Origin: UBA509 sp038729325
Lineage (GTDB): Archaea > Thermoplasmatota > Thermoplasmata > Thermoplasmatales > Thermoplasmataceae
Assembly (NCBI GenBank): GCA_038729325.1
Contig: JAVYSG010000051.1
Coordinates: 1 to 8,683, forward strand
DNA length: 8,683 nucleotides
Direction of reading: 5' to 3'
How positions within the stretch are numbered: the first letter of the stretch is position 1; the number at the start of each line of letters is the position of its first letter. Below the pieces are notes generated by a model. The model was given only the letters and a program-made list of their open reading frames with translations. It made no database searches and was not told the DNA's origin. Both the position numbers and the translations under genes were made by a program. Shown here one piece after another: positions 1 through 6,902 of the stretch.

Positions 1-348
1 CTGGATGCAATGATTCAGTCTTCCCTTGAAGCATCCGGAGATAAAATCATCGAGAAATGGAGGGAAAAGGGTATAATTATCGGTAACATCCTGAGAAAAT
101 ACGCAAAATCGCTATCTGACTTCTCCAGGTTTATAACGGAGTACAGGGGGCAGATACCCGTGAATGTGTTCAACATAGAACTTGAGGGCGAGGTAGCGAC
201 AGTGATAATTTCAGGTGCTGGATACAGCAGGGAAGCGGCAAAGTGCACAGCAGAAGGTCTTTCAGGTTTTCTGGCTTCCTACGGATACCGGGCAACCAGC
301 ACTGAATTCTCGGAAGGCTTTGTGAAGATTGTAGCAACAAGGATTTAG
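1..348 (+). CDS. 3' part of an unrecognised protein gene (5' end outside window)
   Basis: The frame is open from the first base (Leu-Asp-Ala before the first ATG at 10), so the gene probably begins upstream and the ATG at 10 may be internal. It ends at TAG 346-348. The visible 115 residues divide in two. The first half is charged and helical (around EASGDKIIEKWREKG and ILRKYAKSLSDFSRFI). The C-terminal ~60 residues alternate as strand-helix-strand-strand (NVFNIELEG, VATVIISGAG, a helix over AAKCTAEGLSGFLASYG, then FVKIVATRI), like a small alpha/beta domain. There is no signal peptide, membrane segment or recognisable catalytic motif. The next gene starts 8 bases after the stop on the same strand, so the two are probably co-transcribed. 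I do not recognise the family. A C-terminal ligand-binding or dimerisation domain of a regulator is possible but unsupported. Confidence 0.7.
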   Translation: MDAMIQSSLEASGDKIIEKWREKGIIIGNILRKYAKSLSDFSRFITEYRGQIPVNVFNIELEGEVATVIISGAGYSREAAKCTAEGLSGFLASYGYRATSTEFSEGFVKIVATRI

Positions 349-356
349 CAGAGGTT

Positions 357-1121
357 ATGTGGAGTGACAGGGTGTCTGGAAGAGGACCGGAGAAATTTCT
401 GATCATCGGACACAGGGGGTTCCCAGGTCTTGCTCCGGAAAATACACTGAGATCATTTCAGATGGCACTTGCCTCCGGTGCGGACGGTGTGGAGCTGGAC
501 GTCCAGATTTCAAGGGATGGAGTGCCAGTGATTTTTCACGATTTCACAGCATTAAGGATGTGCGGACATGATAATTCAATATCTGCTATGAACTTCCGTG
601 AAATAAGAGATCTGAGGGTTGCAGGATCCGAGTTAATTCCGACCCTTAAGGAGGCGCTTGAACTCACTTCCGGAAATATGGTTTTCGCGGAGCTCAAAAT
701 CTCCGCTGCGAAAGATGTCACATATAAGAAAAATATGTGTAGAAGGGTCAGGGAAGTAATCGAGGCTTCCGGAATGGCCAGCAATGTCATTATAACCTCC
801 TTTGATCATGAAGCCCTGCGTTTTTACCGCGATATTGACAGACACCAGAAAATCGGGGTAATATACGACAGGGAATCTATGGCATTCTATCTGGAGCATG
901 GAATTGATCCAGCTGCGATTATTGATTCATATGGTATACTTGTTCCTGAATACACATACCACACGGGTGAAGCTCTGAGAGCATTGTCGGCATCAGGAAA
1001 GACCGTTTTCCCATGGACGGTGAACGATCCGGGCACGGCAAAAATTCTGAGGTCCAGCGGAGCTTACGGCATCATTACAGATTTTGCCGACATCATAAAG
1101 TCACCAGGCACTAACAGTTAA
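357..1121 (+). CDS. Glycerophosphodiester phosphodiesterase (GDPD family)
   Basis: A 254-residue TIM-barrel phosphodiesterase expected to hydrolyse glycerophosphodiesters to glycerol phosphate plus the headgroup alcohol. Family motifs lie in order: GHRG at 18-21 (His19), PENT at 27-30, ELD at 46-48 (Glu46 and Asp48, metal ligands), FHD at 60-62 (His61, catalytic), AELK at 111-114 (Glu112), and a C-terminal PWTVND followed by GIITDFAD. All key residues are present. The length matches short cytosolic UgpQ-like enzymes, and there is no signal peptide, so it probably acts in the cytoplasm. The start is chosen at ATG 357, with GAGGT at 351-355 unusually close. GTG 372, preceded by GGAGTGA at 360-366, is a credible alternative that keeps all motifs. 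It follows the upstream gene by 8 bases, suggesting one transcript. A role in turnover of archaeal ether-lipid headgroups is inference. Confidence 0.93.
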   Translation: MWSDRVSGRGPEKFLIIGHRGFPGLAPENTLRSFQMALASGADGVELDVQISRDGVPVIFHDFTALRMCGHDNSISAMNFREIRDLRVAGSELIPTLKEALELTSGNMVFAELKISAAKDVTYKKNMCRRVREVIEASGMASNVIITSFDHEALRFYRDIDRHQKIGVIYDRESMAFYLEHGIDPAAIIDSYGILVPEYTYHTGEALRALSASGKTVFPWTVNDPGTAKILRSSGAYGIITDFADIIKSPGTNS

Positions 1122-1159
1122 GCTGTAACCATTTTGTACTGAATCAGGTTACTAATAAC

Positions 1160-2842
1160 ATGAACACCGACATTGCCTTTCTCCATGCACCAAGTATTTA
1201 CGATTTCAGGAAACGAAATCTCAAGGAAGGCCCAATCGGTGATGTGGTACCTTCAACTCCAGTATTTGAAATGTACCCTGTTGGCTTCATAAGCATGCTT
1301 AACTATGCCCTTTCGCAGGGATTCAATGGAAGAATATCGAATCTTGCTGTTCTGATGCTCTCTGACGACAGATTTGACGCTGAAAAGTACATAAAGAACA
1401 TTGATGCTGCAATCTATGGGATCGATCTGCACTGGCTTCCCCACGTGCACGGTGCGTTTAACATAGCAAGGATTGTCAAGAAGCTGCATCCAGACAGGAA
1501 GGTTCTTCTTGGCGGTTTTTCATCCTCTTATTTTGCTGAGGACGTAATGCAGAGCAATGATGCTGTTGACTTCATACTTGCTGGAGATTTTGTGGAAAAG
1601 CAGCTTATAGCCCTCCTCAATGCTGTTGAGAATGGTACCAGCCTGGAGAAAGTACCGAACCTGATCTACAGGGACGGAGGAAAGATAAGGAGAAATCCTC
1701 CGCTGAAGGACGAGAATCCTGCTGCTGAGGTATTCATAAATTACAGAATTCTGGTAAGAAATTCAATCAAGTACCACGATATACGTGGGCATCTCCCTTA
1801 TTATGCATGGATAAAGAACCCGGTGGCAATGACTCTGGTCCAGAGAGGATGCCAGTATAACTGCGGATTTTGCGGCGGTTCAAATTTCGCCTATAAGAAC
1901 AGGTATTTCCCCATATCGCCTGTGAAAAGATCACCTGAGAGAATTGCAGATGAACTGGAATCAGTGAAGGAGACCATAAATTCGCCAGTTTTCATAGCTG
2001 GAGATATAAACCAGACCGGCCAGAAGTACTATCAGACGCTGTTTACAGAATTTAAGGCAAGAGGGCTGGATATGCCCCTTCTCACTGAATATTTCGTGCC
2101 GCCCGGGAGGGAATATTTCCAGTACCTTTCCAGCAAAATCAATGATTTTTCATGTGAGATTTCTCCGGATTCCTCTGACATAAAGATAAGAAATGCCACC
2201 GGCAGGTTTTACTCCAATGATGAGCTTGAAAAATCCATAGCTCTTGCCAGAGAATACGGCTCCAAGAAGTTTGATATCTATTTTTCCATAGGCCTGCCCT
2301 TCCAGACTGTTGTGGACGTAATGAGAGACGCAACCTATTCAGAACACCTATCCAGCGATTACGGCAGTGCAGAAATGCCTGTATACGGATTTATCTCACC
2401 CCTTGCGCCATTTCTTGATCCCGGGTCGCTGTTTTACGAAATGCCAGACAAATACGGGTACACCATATTCGGCAGAAAAATCATGGATTATTATAATCTC
2501 CTGGAAAATGGGAAGTCCTGGGATGATTTTCTTAACTATGAGACAAAGTGGATGACCAAGGCTGAAATGGTGAAGGCCACATACCTGTCCGGCATAAAAA
2601 TGGTGGAGGTGGGCAGCAGGCTTGGATATATCCAGTACGATGAAAAGAACAGGATAATTAACAACATAATGAGTTATATGAACGGGGAGGATTATACTCC
2701 ACACGAGGACAAAAGCCACCACCTTACCTATCTTGTCAAGGAGATAGACTGGTCAAGGAAACATGGCATAACAGGTGTATCATCACTTGTTTTCCTGTAT
2801 TCTGTCTTTGAAAGAATGAGAAGAGCACTTTACGGAATGTAA
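1160..2842 (+). CDS. B12-binding domain/radical SAM protein, probably Ta0216-like family
   Basis: A 560-residue protein. The N-terminal part (about 35-160) resembles a degenerate cobalamin-binding Rossmann domain: MYPVGFISMLNYAL, then IDAAIYGIDL, KVLLGGFSSSYFAEDVM and VDFILAGDFVEKQL. The classic DxHxxG cobalamin-ligand motif is not obvious. The radical SAM domain begins near 223 with VQRGCQYNCGFCGG, a CX3CX2C cluster motif (Cys231, Cys235, Cys238) that binds a [4Fe-4S] cluster and S-adenosylmethionine. A later segment (FSCEISPDSSD, KKFDIYFSIGLPFQT) fits the rest of the radical SAM barrel. The C-terminal ~170 residues are rich in Tyr and charged residues and match nothing I recognise. Architecture and length recall a family named after Thermoplasma acidophilum Ta0216; this is from memory. 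The substrate is unknown. It starts 38 bases after the phosphodiesterase, with neither a strong ribosome binding site nor a clear TATA box, so read-through from upstream is likely. Confidence 0.85.
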   Translation: MNTDIAFLHAPSIYDFRKRNLKEGPIGDVVPSTPVFEMYPVGFISMLNYALSQGFNGRISNLAVLMLSDDRFDAEKYIKNIDAAIYGIDLHWLPHVHGAFNIARIVKKLHPDRKVLLGGFSSSYFAEDVMQSNDAVDFILAGDFVEKQLIALLNAVENGTSLEKVPNLIYRDGGKIRRNPPLKDENPAAEVFINYRILVRNSIKYHDIRGHLPYYAWIKNPVAMTLVQRGCQYNCGFCGGSNFAYKNRYFPISPVKRSPERIADELESVKETINSPVFIAGDINQTGQKYYQTLFTEFKARGLDMPLLTEYFVPPGREYFQYLSSKINDFSCEISPDSSDIKIRNATGRFYSNDELEKSIALAREYGSKKFDIYFSIGLPFQTVVDVMRDATYSEHLSSDYGSAEMPVYGFISPLAPFLDPGSLFYEMPDKYGYTIFGRKIMDYYNLLENGKSWDDFLNYETKWMTKAEMVKATYLSGIKMVEVGSRLGYIQYDEKNRIINNIMSYMNGEDYTPHEDKSHHLTYLVKEIDWSRKHGITGVSSLVFLYSVFERMRRALYGM

Positions 2843-2862
2843 CTAATATTGCAGGGTAACAA

Positions 2863-2870
2863 TTTATAAT
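2863..2870 (+). promoter_or_regulatory. Candidate TATA box for the universal stress protein gene
   Basis: TTTATAAT lies in the 80-base gap after the radical SAM gene. With usual archaeal spacing, transcription would start near 2890-2896 and give a leader of roughly 40 bases that contains the ribosome binding site. This suggests the stress gene is transcribed separately from the genes before it. No purine-rich BRE is obvious upstream. Confidence 0.45.
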
Positions 2871-2921
2871 CACATAAGTTATTGAAACCTGTCCGATCTT
2901 GAGAAATTAAAATCGGCACCT

Positions 2922-2927
2922 GGTGAT
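2922..2927 (+). promoter_or_regulatory. Ribosome binding site GGTGAT that decides the USP start
   Basis: GGTGAT is complementary to the usual archaeal 16S rRNA 3' end and sits 4 bases before ATG 2932. It overlaps an in-frame GTG at 2923, which would otherwise add three residues, so the ATG is preferred. The site is half of a small palindrome (CACC-T-GGTG, 2917-2925) that could weakly occlude it. Confidence 0.6.
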
Positions 2928-2931
2928 ATAT

Positions 2932-3387
2932 ATGGATATAAAACAAAAAGTTAAAAACATAATTTGTGCAGTTGATTTTTCAGAAGAATCAATGAAGGCA
3001 GTTGAATTTGCGGCAGCACTTGTGGGGATGAACAGTGATGTGACCCTCTACCTGCTTAACGTGGTCAAGCCTGTCTATGCACCAGTAGGTGATTCTGCGG
3101 GCGCTGCTGAGATTTTAATGGAACAGAATGATGCAATTGTCAGAGAATCCAGGGAGAAGATTGAAGAGATTGCGAAGACGCTGAGGAACAATGGGCTGGA
3201 AAAGGTTCATGGAATTGTCCGATCTGGAGAACCCGTATCGTCAATACTCAACACACTGAAGGAGTTCAATGGGGACCTCATAGTAATGGGCAACAGGAAG
3301 CACGGATTCCGCAGGGGGATATTGCTTGGATCAGTTTCTGAAAGGGTTTCCGCGGATTCTCCGGTTTCTGTCCTTATAGTCCGATGA
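2932..3387 (+). CDS. Universal stress protein (UspA family) with altered nucleotide-binding motif
   Basis: A 151-residue single-domain USP with an alpha/beta nucleotide-binding fold. The N-terminal strand and loop KNIICAVDFSEES carry the conserved Asp15. A strand YLLNVVKP and the long helix EILMEQNDAIVRESREKIEEIAKTL follow. The C-terminal signature runs from DLIVMGNRKHGFRRG into ILLGSVSERV. ATP-binding members have G-X2-G-X9-G(S/T); here Gly120 and Gly133-Ser134 are kept, but the middle Gly is Lys123. ATP binding is therefore uncertain. The start is ATG 2932 because GGTGAT stands just before it. The gene has its own candidate promoter and converges on the proton ATPase. Related proteins are cytosolic and form dimers; the specific stress is unknown. 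Confidence 0.92.
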   Translation: MDIKQKVKNIICAVDFSEESMKAVEFAAALVGMNSDVTLYLLNVVKPVYAPVGDSAGAAEILMEQNDAIVRESREKIEEIAKTLRNNGLEKVHGIVRSGEPVSSILNTLKEFNGDLIVMGNRKHGFRRGILLGSVSERVSADSPVSVLIVR

Positions 3388-3395
3388 GGTGCCAG

Positions 3396-3401
3396 AAAAA
3401 A
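3396..3401 (-). terminator. Candidate T-run terminator for the proton ATPase transcript
   Basis: Six As on the + strand give TTTTTT on the - strand, about 110 bases beyond the ATPase stop codon and only 8 bases from the USP stop. Archaeal termination usually relies on such U-runs. If used, the ATPase mRNA would carry both hairpins of this gap in its 3' untranslated region. Confidence 0.35.
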
Positions 3402-3436
3402 TAGCGGACCTGCAACTGATCCAATCCTGTCTAAGC

Positions 3437-3473
3437 CCGTTGCTGTGCCAACGGAGAACAGAAAAGTGTCTCC
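3437..3473. other. Two overlapping potential hairpins between convergent genes
   Basis: The first hairpin has a perfect 6-bp stem, CCGTTG (3437-3442) with CAACGG (3449-3454), and a 6-base loop. The second pairs GGAGA-CA (3453-3460, one bulged A at 3458) with TGTCTCC (3467-3473) around a 6-base loop. They share bases 3453-3454, so they can compete. They lie in the 124-base gap where the USP and ATPase transcripts meet and could affect mRNA 3' ends on either strand. There is no T-run directly after them, so they are not classic intrinsic terminators. Confidence 0.4.
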
Positions 3474-3511
3474 CCAATGGCCAGTTTGCCTCGTGGACAG
3501 TTTGCAGGACA

Positions 3512-5908
3512 TTATATTCCGAAGTGTTGGAAAATGACGTTTTTTCCAAGATCTATAAGAGCCATAGATATAAAAGTGAGGAGAAGGACTATCAGCACGT
3601 CCATCACAGGTATTGCAGTGACAAGTATTCCAAGCCATGAGATCAGGGATATGGCAACTATATCTGCAGCGGATGCAGTCAGTAGCCACCTGCTCGGCCT
3701 GGAATCCCAGAATCTTCTTCTGGACCTCACCATGTATACGGTGAACTGCCCGGAAAACACAAGCATGTCAAATATGAAGGTATGTATCTGATTCACGTTA
3801 AGTCCCAGAAGTATCCCGATTTCCAGTATGGCAAAAGATTCCACAAGTATGAAGATTGCAAGGCTCATGGATGACCCGACAAGTGATCTTACGTTCCACT
3901 TCTCAGGATTTTTCGAATAACTCACGTTGTCCGTGGCTATTGACATTGTTACAAAGTCATTGGCGAAAAGCAGCAGTATGACGTCAAACGGGGTTGTGAC
4001 AAAGAAGCGGTAAATGAAAAATGATGTAGTGAGGAACAGCGCAACCTGTATTGTTTTTATGATCTTGTTCAGGGTGTACGTCAGCATCCTCTGGAAAATT
4101 TTCCTTCCATCCTCTACAGCACTTACGATGTCTGTTATTCCCTCGTGCGTCAGAACTATGCTTGCGGAAGCCTTGGCAACATCCGTGGCAGATGCAACGG
4201 CAATGCCTACTTCTGCCTGCTTCAGGGCGGGTGCATCGTTAACGCCATCGCCGGTCATGCCGGAAATGTGGCCCTCCTTCTGCAGCATGGTTACTATTGT
4301 GAACTTATCCTCAGGAAATACTTCGGCAAAGGAATCGCAGTCATCGATCTTAGCTGACCCGGATTTGAGGTCAGCCATTCTGCATGTCCTTTCTCCTATT
4401 CCGACCTCTCTGGCTATCTCCATTGCAATTGCAGTCGAATCTCCCGTTACCATTCGTGCCTTGACACCAAGATCCCTGAGCTGCCCCACAAGTTTAGCTG
4501 AGTCGGGTCTCGGAGGGTCATGAAGCGGTATTATGCCGCAGAACTTCCATTTATCACCATTCATTACAGCTACGCCCAGCGACCTGTAACCCTTAAGTGA
4601 CAGATCTTTCACCTTTGACATAACATCATCAGGATGATGAAGCTGGCATAGCTTTGCGATAATCTGCGGAGCACCCTTGGTGACAGTTGCTGTGGACCCG
4701 TTGATCTGTATGACAGACTCGGTACGCTTTGATGAAGGGCTGAAAGGGGTGAACCGGACTCTGGTAATGGCATCCGTGTCAATTCCCTTTGCTTTTCCGT
4801 ATGCAAGTATTGCCATGTCAATGGAATCCATGCTGGCCTCGTCAGAGGCAAGCATTGCATATCTGATCAGGTCATCTGAATCGCATCCCATTGCAATGGG
4901 TTCAGCAACGGAAATCCTGTTCTGTGTAAGAGTTCCGGTCTTGTCAAAACAGATTGCATCCATTGATGCGGCATCCTCTACAGCGCTCAGCCTCGTAACC
5001 AGAGCACCCTTCCTGGAAAGATCAACTGCACCGTATGCTGTTGCAATGGTGAAGGTTGCCGGGAGGGCAACAGGAATTGATGCAATCAGGACAACAAGAG
5101 AAAACGGCAGGGCTTCAAGAATGGATACCCCGTAAACAATGGCAAAACCTATGAGTGCTATGACCAGTACAGTATCTATGGCCGCCAGATATTTCACAAT
5201 TGAAAGTATGAGGGATTCAAGGTGAGAACCTGCCTTTGCTCTGTTCACAAGTTCAGCAGTTCTTCCGAAGAAGGTATTGCTGCCAGTTGCAACGACAACA
5301 CCTGTAACTTCCCCTCCCCTGGTCACTGTCCCTGAATATATTCTCCCGTCAGTGCTTCTTCGCACCGGCTGGGATTCACCCGTAAGGGCAGATTGATCCG
5401 ATAGAACCTCACCTGAGATAATTTTGATATCAGCAGGCACAATGTCACCCATTCTCACGTGAACTATATCACCGGGGACCAGCTCTGCTGCAGGGATGAG
5501 ATTCCATTTTCCGTCTCTCAGGGCACGGGACGAGACATTAACCCTTTCTGTGAGCATTTTTACTGCATCGTCTGCCTTTGATTCCTGGAAATAACTTACT
5601 ATGCTGTTGAATACCAGCAGTGCGATTATTATATAGGTATCAAGCTGCTTTCCAATCAGGTACGTGAAGACGGCCGTAATTTCAAGCATCCATGGGACAG
5701 GTGCCCAGAATTTCCGAAGGAGTTTTATTACATGGCTTTCACTTTTTTCCTCAATAACGTTCCGTCCGTATTTTCTCTGACGTTCAGTTGCCTCATCCGA
5801 GGTAAGGCCGGCTTCTGTTGAGTTAAGAAGTTTCAGGCTTTCTACAGCTGAAATGCTGTCAAACCTGTCAGGCAAACCCTTCATCTCCTGATTGTGTGGG
5901 TAATTCAT
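3512..5908 (-). CDS. Plasma-membrane P-type H+-ATPase (P3A class)
   Basis: A 798-residue ATP-driven cation pump with all P-type landmarks: TGES 176-179 (actuator domain), PVALP 279-283 (M4), DKTGT 322-326 (phosphorylated Asp322), KGAP 411-414 (nucleotide domain), TGD 488-490 and TGDGVND 552-558. By eye alignment with plant AHA2 as I remember it, Asn101 in M2 (LLVFNS) and Asp651 in M6 (LLFANDFVTMSIATDNV) fall on AHA2 Asn106 and Asp684, the proton-coordinating pair. This supports H+ over Ca2+ or heavy metals; there is no N-terminal metal-binding CXXC. The equivalent of AHA2 Arg655 (M5) is Gln621. It lacks the C-terminal autoinhibitory extension of plant and fungal pumps, ending just after M10. 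In an acidophile it should export protons. The start is ATG 5908; no clear ribosome binding site is visible. The internal ATG at codon 9 has GGAG too close to it. It is divergent from the DUF981-like gene and convergent with USP. Confidence 0.94.
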   Translation of the reverse strand: MNYPHNQEMKGLPDRFDSISAVESLKLLNSTEAGLTSDEATERQRKYGRNVIEEKSESHVIKLLRKFWAPVPWMLEITAVFTYLIGKQLDTYIIIALLVFNSIVSYFQESKADDAVKMLTERVNVSSRALRDGKWNLIPAAELVPGDIVHVRMGDIVPADIKIISGEVLSDQSALTGESQPVRRSTDGRIYSGTVTRGGEVTGVVVATGSNTFFGRTAELVNRAKAGSHLESLILSIVKYLAAIDTVLVIALIGFAIVYGVSILEALPFSLVVLIASIPVALPATFTIATAYGAVDLSRKGALVTRLSAVEDAASMDAICFDKTGTLTQNRISVAEPIAMGCDSDDLIRYAMLASDEASMDSIDMAILAYGKAKGIDTDAITRVRFTPFSPSSKRTESVIQINGSTATVTKGAPQIIAKLCQLHHPDDVMSKVKDLSLKGYRSLGVAVMNGDKWKFCGIIPLHDPPRPDSAKLVGQLRDLGVKARMVTGDSTAIAMEIAREVGIGERTCRMADLKSGSAKIDDCDSFAEVFPEDKFTIVTMLQKEGHISGMTGDGVNDAPALKQAEVGIAVASATDVAKASASIVLTHEGITDIVSAVEDGRKIFQRMLTYTLNKIIKTIQVALFLTTSFFIYRFFVTTPFDVILLLFANDFVTMSIATDNVSYSKNPEKWNVRSLVGSSMSLAIFILVESFAILEIGILLGLNVNQIHTFIFDMLVFSGQFTVYMVRSRRRFWDSRPSRWLLTASAADIVAISLISWLGILVTAIPVMDVLIVLLLTFISMALIDLGKNVIFQHFGI
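3540..3545 (+). terminator. Weak candidate T-run for the USP transcript
   Basis: Six Ts on the + strand, about 150 bases past the USP stop and inside the antisense of the ATPase 3' end. This is the first sizeable T-run downstream of the USP gene. If used, the USP and ATPase mRNAs would overlap at their 3' ends. The run also encodes ATPase residues, so it may be incidental. Confidence 0.22.
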
Positions 5909-6028
5909 TGATTCTCTGAGTGCTAAAACCTGAATGTAAAAAACTGAGCGTTTTTCTCAGGTAAAACGAAAATCCAGTGGGCATATTCTTTGAATTGCAG
6001 AAATAGTATTAAATTTGCACTTTATCAA

Positions 6029-6042
6029 ATGGTTAGAACCAT
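6029..6042. promoter_or_regulatory. Palindrome ATGGTT-AG-AACCAT in the divergent promoter region
   Basis: A perfect 6-bp inverted repeat with a 2-base centre, lying between the divergent ATPase and DUF981-like genes. Its place suggests a possible operator for one or both. AT-rich stretches on its ATPase side (6007-6014) could form a promoter reading toward the ATPase, but no TATA box there is convincing. Nothing identifies a regulator. Confidence 0.3.
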
Positions 6043-6108
6043 GGCAGAAATAATACATATCACATCGAACTCCGTTTAATTTGATATGCAATAGATAAAC
6101 AAGGTGTC

Positions 6109-6131
6109 TAACATCTAAGGCTTAGTGTTTA
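6109..6131. promoter_or_regulatory. Imperfect dyad upstream of the DUF981-like gene
   Basis: A 23-base dyad centred on 6120: TAA at 6109-6111 and TTA at 6129-6131 flank the core CTAAG-G-CTTAG (6115-6125), so 8 of 11 pairs match. It ends 33 bases before the start codon, about where the TATA/BRE region should lie for a short-leader transcript. A regulator or promoter element is plausible; chance is also plausible in AT-rich sequence. Confidence 0.28.
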
Positions 6132-6155
6132 ACTCTAAACATATGATTTTACTAT

Positions 6156-6161
6156 GGTGAT
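6156..6161 (+). promoter_or_regulatory. Ribosome binding site GGTGAT for the DUF981-like gene
   Basis: The same hexamer found before the USP gene occurs here, 3 bases before ATG 6165. It supports that start and means this mRNA has a leader. The spacing is on the short side. Confidence 0.55.
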
Positions 6162-6164
6162 AAA

Positions 6165-6743
6165 ATGACATTTGTTGATCCATTGGCAGTAATGCTGATA
6201 GGACTTGCGATGGGAACTTTCCTCGGTGCCTTCTATTACTTTTTCAAGGCAAGGGGGAACGAAGAACAGATACGAAGTCTTGTGGTGCCGGCTCTGGCCA
6301 TAGGTCTTTTTGATTTCATAAGTGGGTTTTACATGTCTTTTGCATGGCCAATGACGAGCTTTGGAACGCCTTACAACATGCTGTTTGGCGATCCTCTTCT
6401 CATGTTCGGCCTTCTCCTCATGGTATCTGCAGTGATGACATATAAGAATGAGCATCTGGGTATGGTACCAGTGCTGTACCTGCTCCTGGGAATCTATGTG
6501 CTGGTCGGGGCATACAGCATAGTGGAATTGAAGCTTGAGACCGGGCAGGACCTCATTACAGCATTGGGACTCTACCTCTTCGACGGCATAGGTGCCCTCC
6601 TGGCTCCAATTGCATATATTAAGCCCGAGGGATCAAGGAAATCCATATACTATGTTGAATGGATAATCCTCGGAATAGGCACAATATTTGCGCTGGTAAT
6701 AGGATACATGGCGCTGAATGGACATCTGGCTGCCCCGCCATAA
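6165..6743 (+). CDS. Six-helix integral membrane protein, probably DUF981 family
   Basis: A 192-residue hydrophobic protein with six predicted membrane helices near 6-27, 39-60, 76-93, 99-119, 130-151 and 164-184. The loops are short and there is no cleavable signal peptide. The N-terminal FVDPLAVMLIGLA and the central YNMLFGDPLLMFGLLL resemble, from memory, archaeal and bacterial DUF981 proteins, whose function is unknown. Acidic residues within or at the ends of helices (Asp5, Asp50, Asp76, Asp140) are notable and could matter for ion or proton handling; that is inference. The NPAPLGL motif of GPR1/FUN34/YaaH acetate transporters is absent. The start is supported by GGTGAT just upstream. 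It is divergent from the H+-ATPase across 256 bases, and a nine-T run follows 28 bases after the stop. Confidence 0.8.
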   Translation: MTFVDPLAVMLIGLAMGTFLGAFYYFFKARGNEEQIRSLVVPALAIGLFDFISGFYMSFAWPMTSFGTPYNMLFGDPLLMFGLLLMVSAVMTYKNEHLGMVPVLYLLLGIYVLVGAYSIVELKLETGQDLITALGLYLFDGIGALLAPIAYIKPEGSRKSIYYVEWIILGIGTIFALVIGYMALNGHLAAPP

Positions 6744-6771
6744 GCAGCAGATTCCATTTCCCCTTCCATTA

Positions 6772-6780
6772 TTTTTTTTT
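6772..6780 (+). terminator. T9 terminator after the DUF981-like gene
   Basis: Nine consecutive Ts begin 28 bases past the stop codon, preceded by a pyrimidine-rich stretch and no stable hairpin. This is typical of archaeal termination. It isolates the gene from the next one, which has its own TATA box. Confidence 0.65.
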
Positions 6781-6902
6781 CATGAAATGAAATTAGTCTT
6801 AGTTCGTATCTTTCAAATTTGCCGTGAATTGTTCTTGCCCATGTCAGTTAACCGCTCTCCAAATTGAATCCTGCCTCGAAAAATTATGAAGACGAGATAA
6901 TA

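Noticed and set aside
1140..1152. 13-base sequence TGAATCAGGTTAC repeated exactly at 7802-7814, upstream of two genes
   Set aside because: A shared 13-mer is about what chance allows in 8.7 kb counting both strands, the flanks do not match, and the distances to the start codons differ greatly (8 versus about 160 bases).
2396..2722. 108-codon - strand ORF within the radical SAM gene
   Set aside because: It overlaps the C-terminal coding part of the radical SAM protein in antisense and shows no start signal or recognisable domain.
3389..3791. Two + strand ORFs spanning the USP-ATPase gap
   Set aside because: Both run mostly antisense to the ATPase 3' end, have odd composition, and lack a promoter or ribosome binding site.
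4014..5135. Two long + strand ORFs (169 and 152 codons) inside the ATPase
   Set aside because: They are antisense shadows of strongly constrained ATPase domains, with no promoter or ribosome binding site and no plausible protein features.
6029..6079. 16-codon ORF (MVRTMAEIIHITSNSV) in the divergent promoter region
   Set aside because: Very short, no ribosome binding site, only a weak AT-rich stretch upstream. Its start coincides with a palindrome that explains the sequence equally well.
6165..6743. Acetate transporter (GPR1/FUN34/YaaH) for the six-helix protein
   Set aside because: Size and helix count fit, but the hallmark NPAPLGL motif is missing and the VDPL and NMLFGDPLL segments fit DUF981 better.
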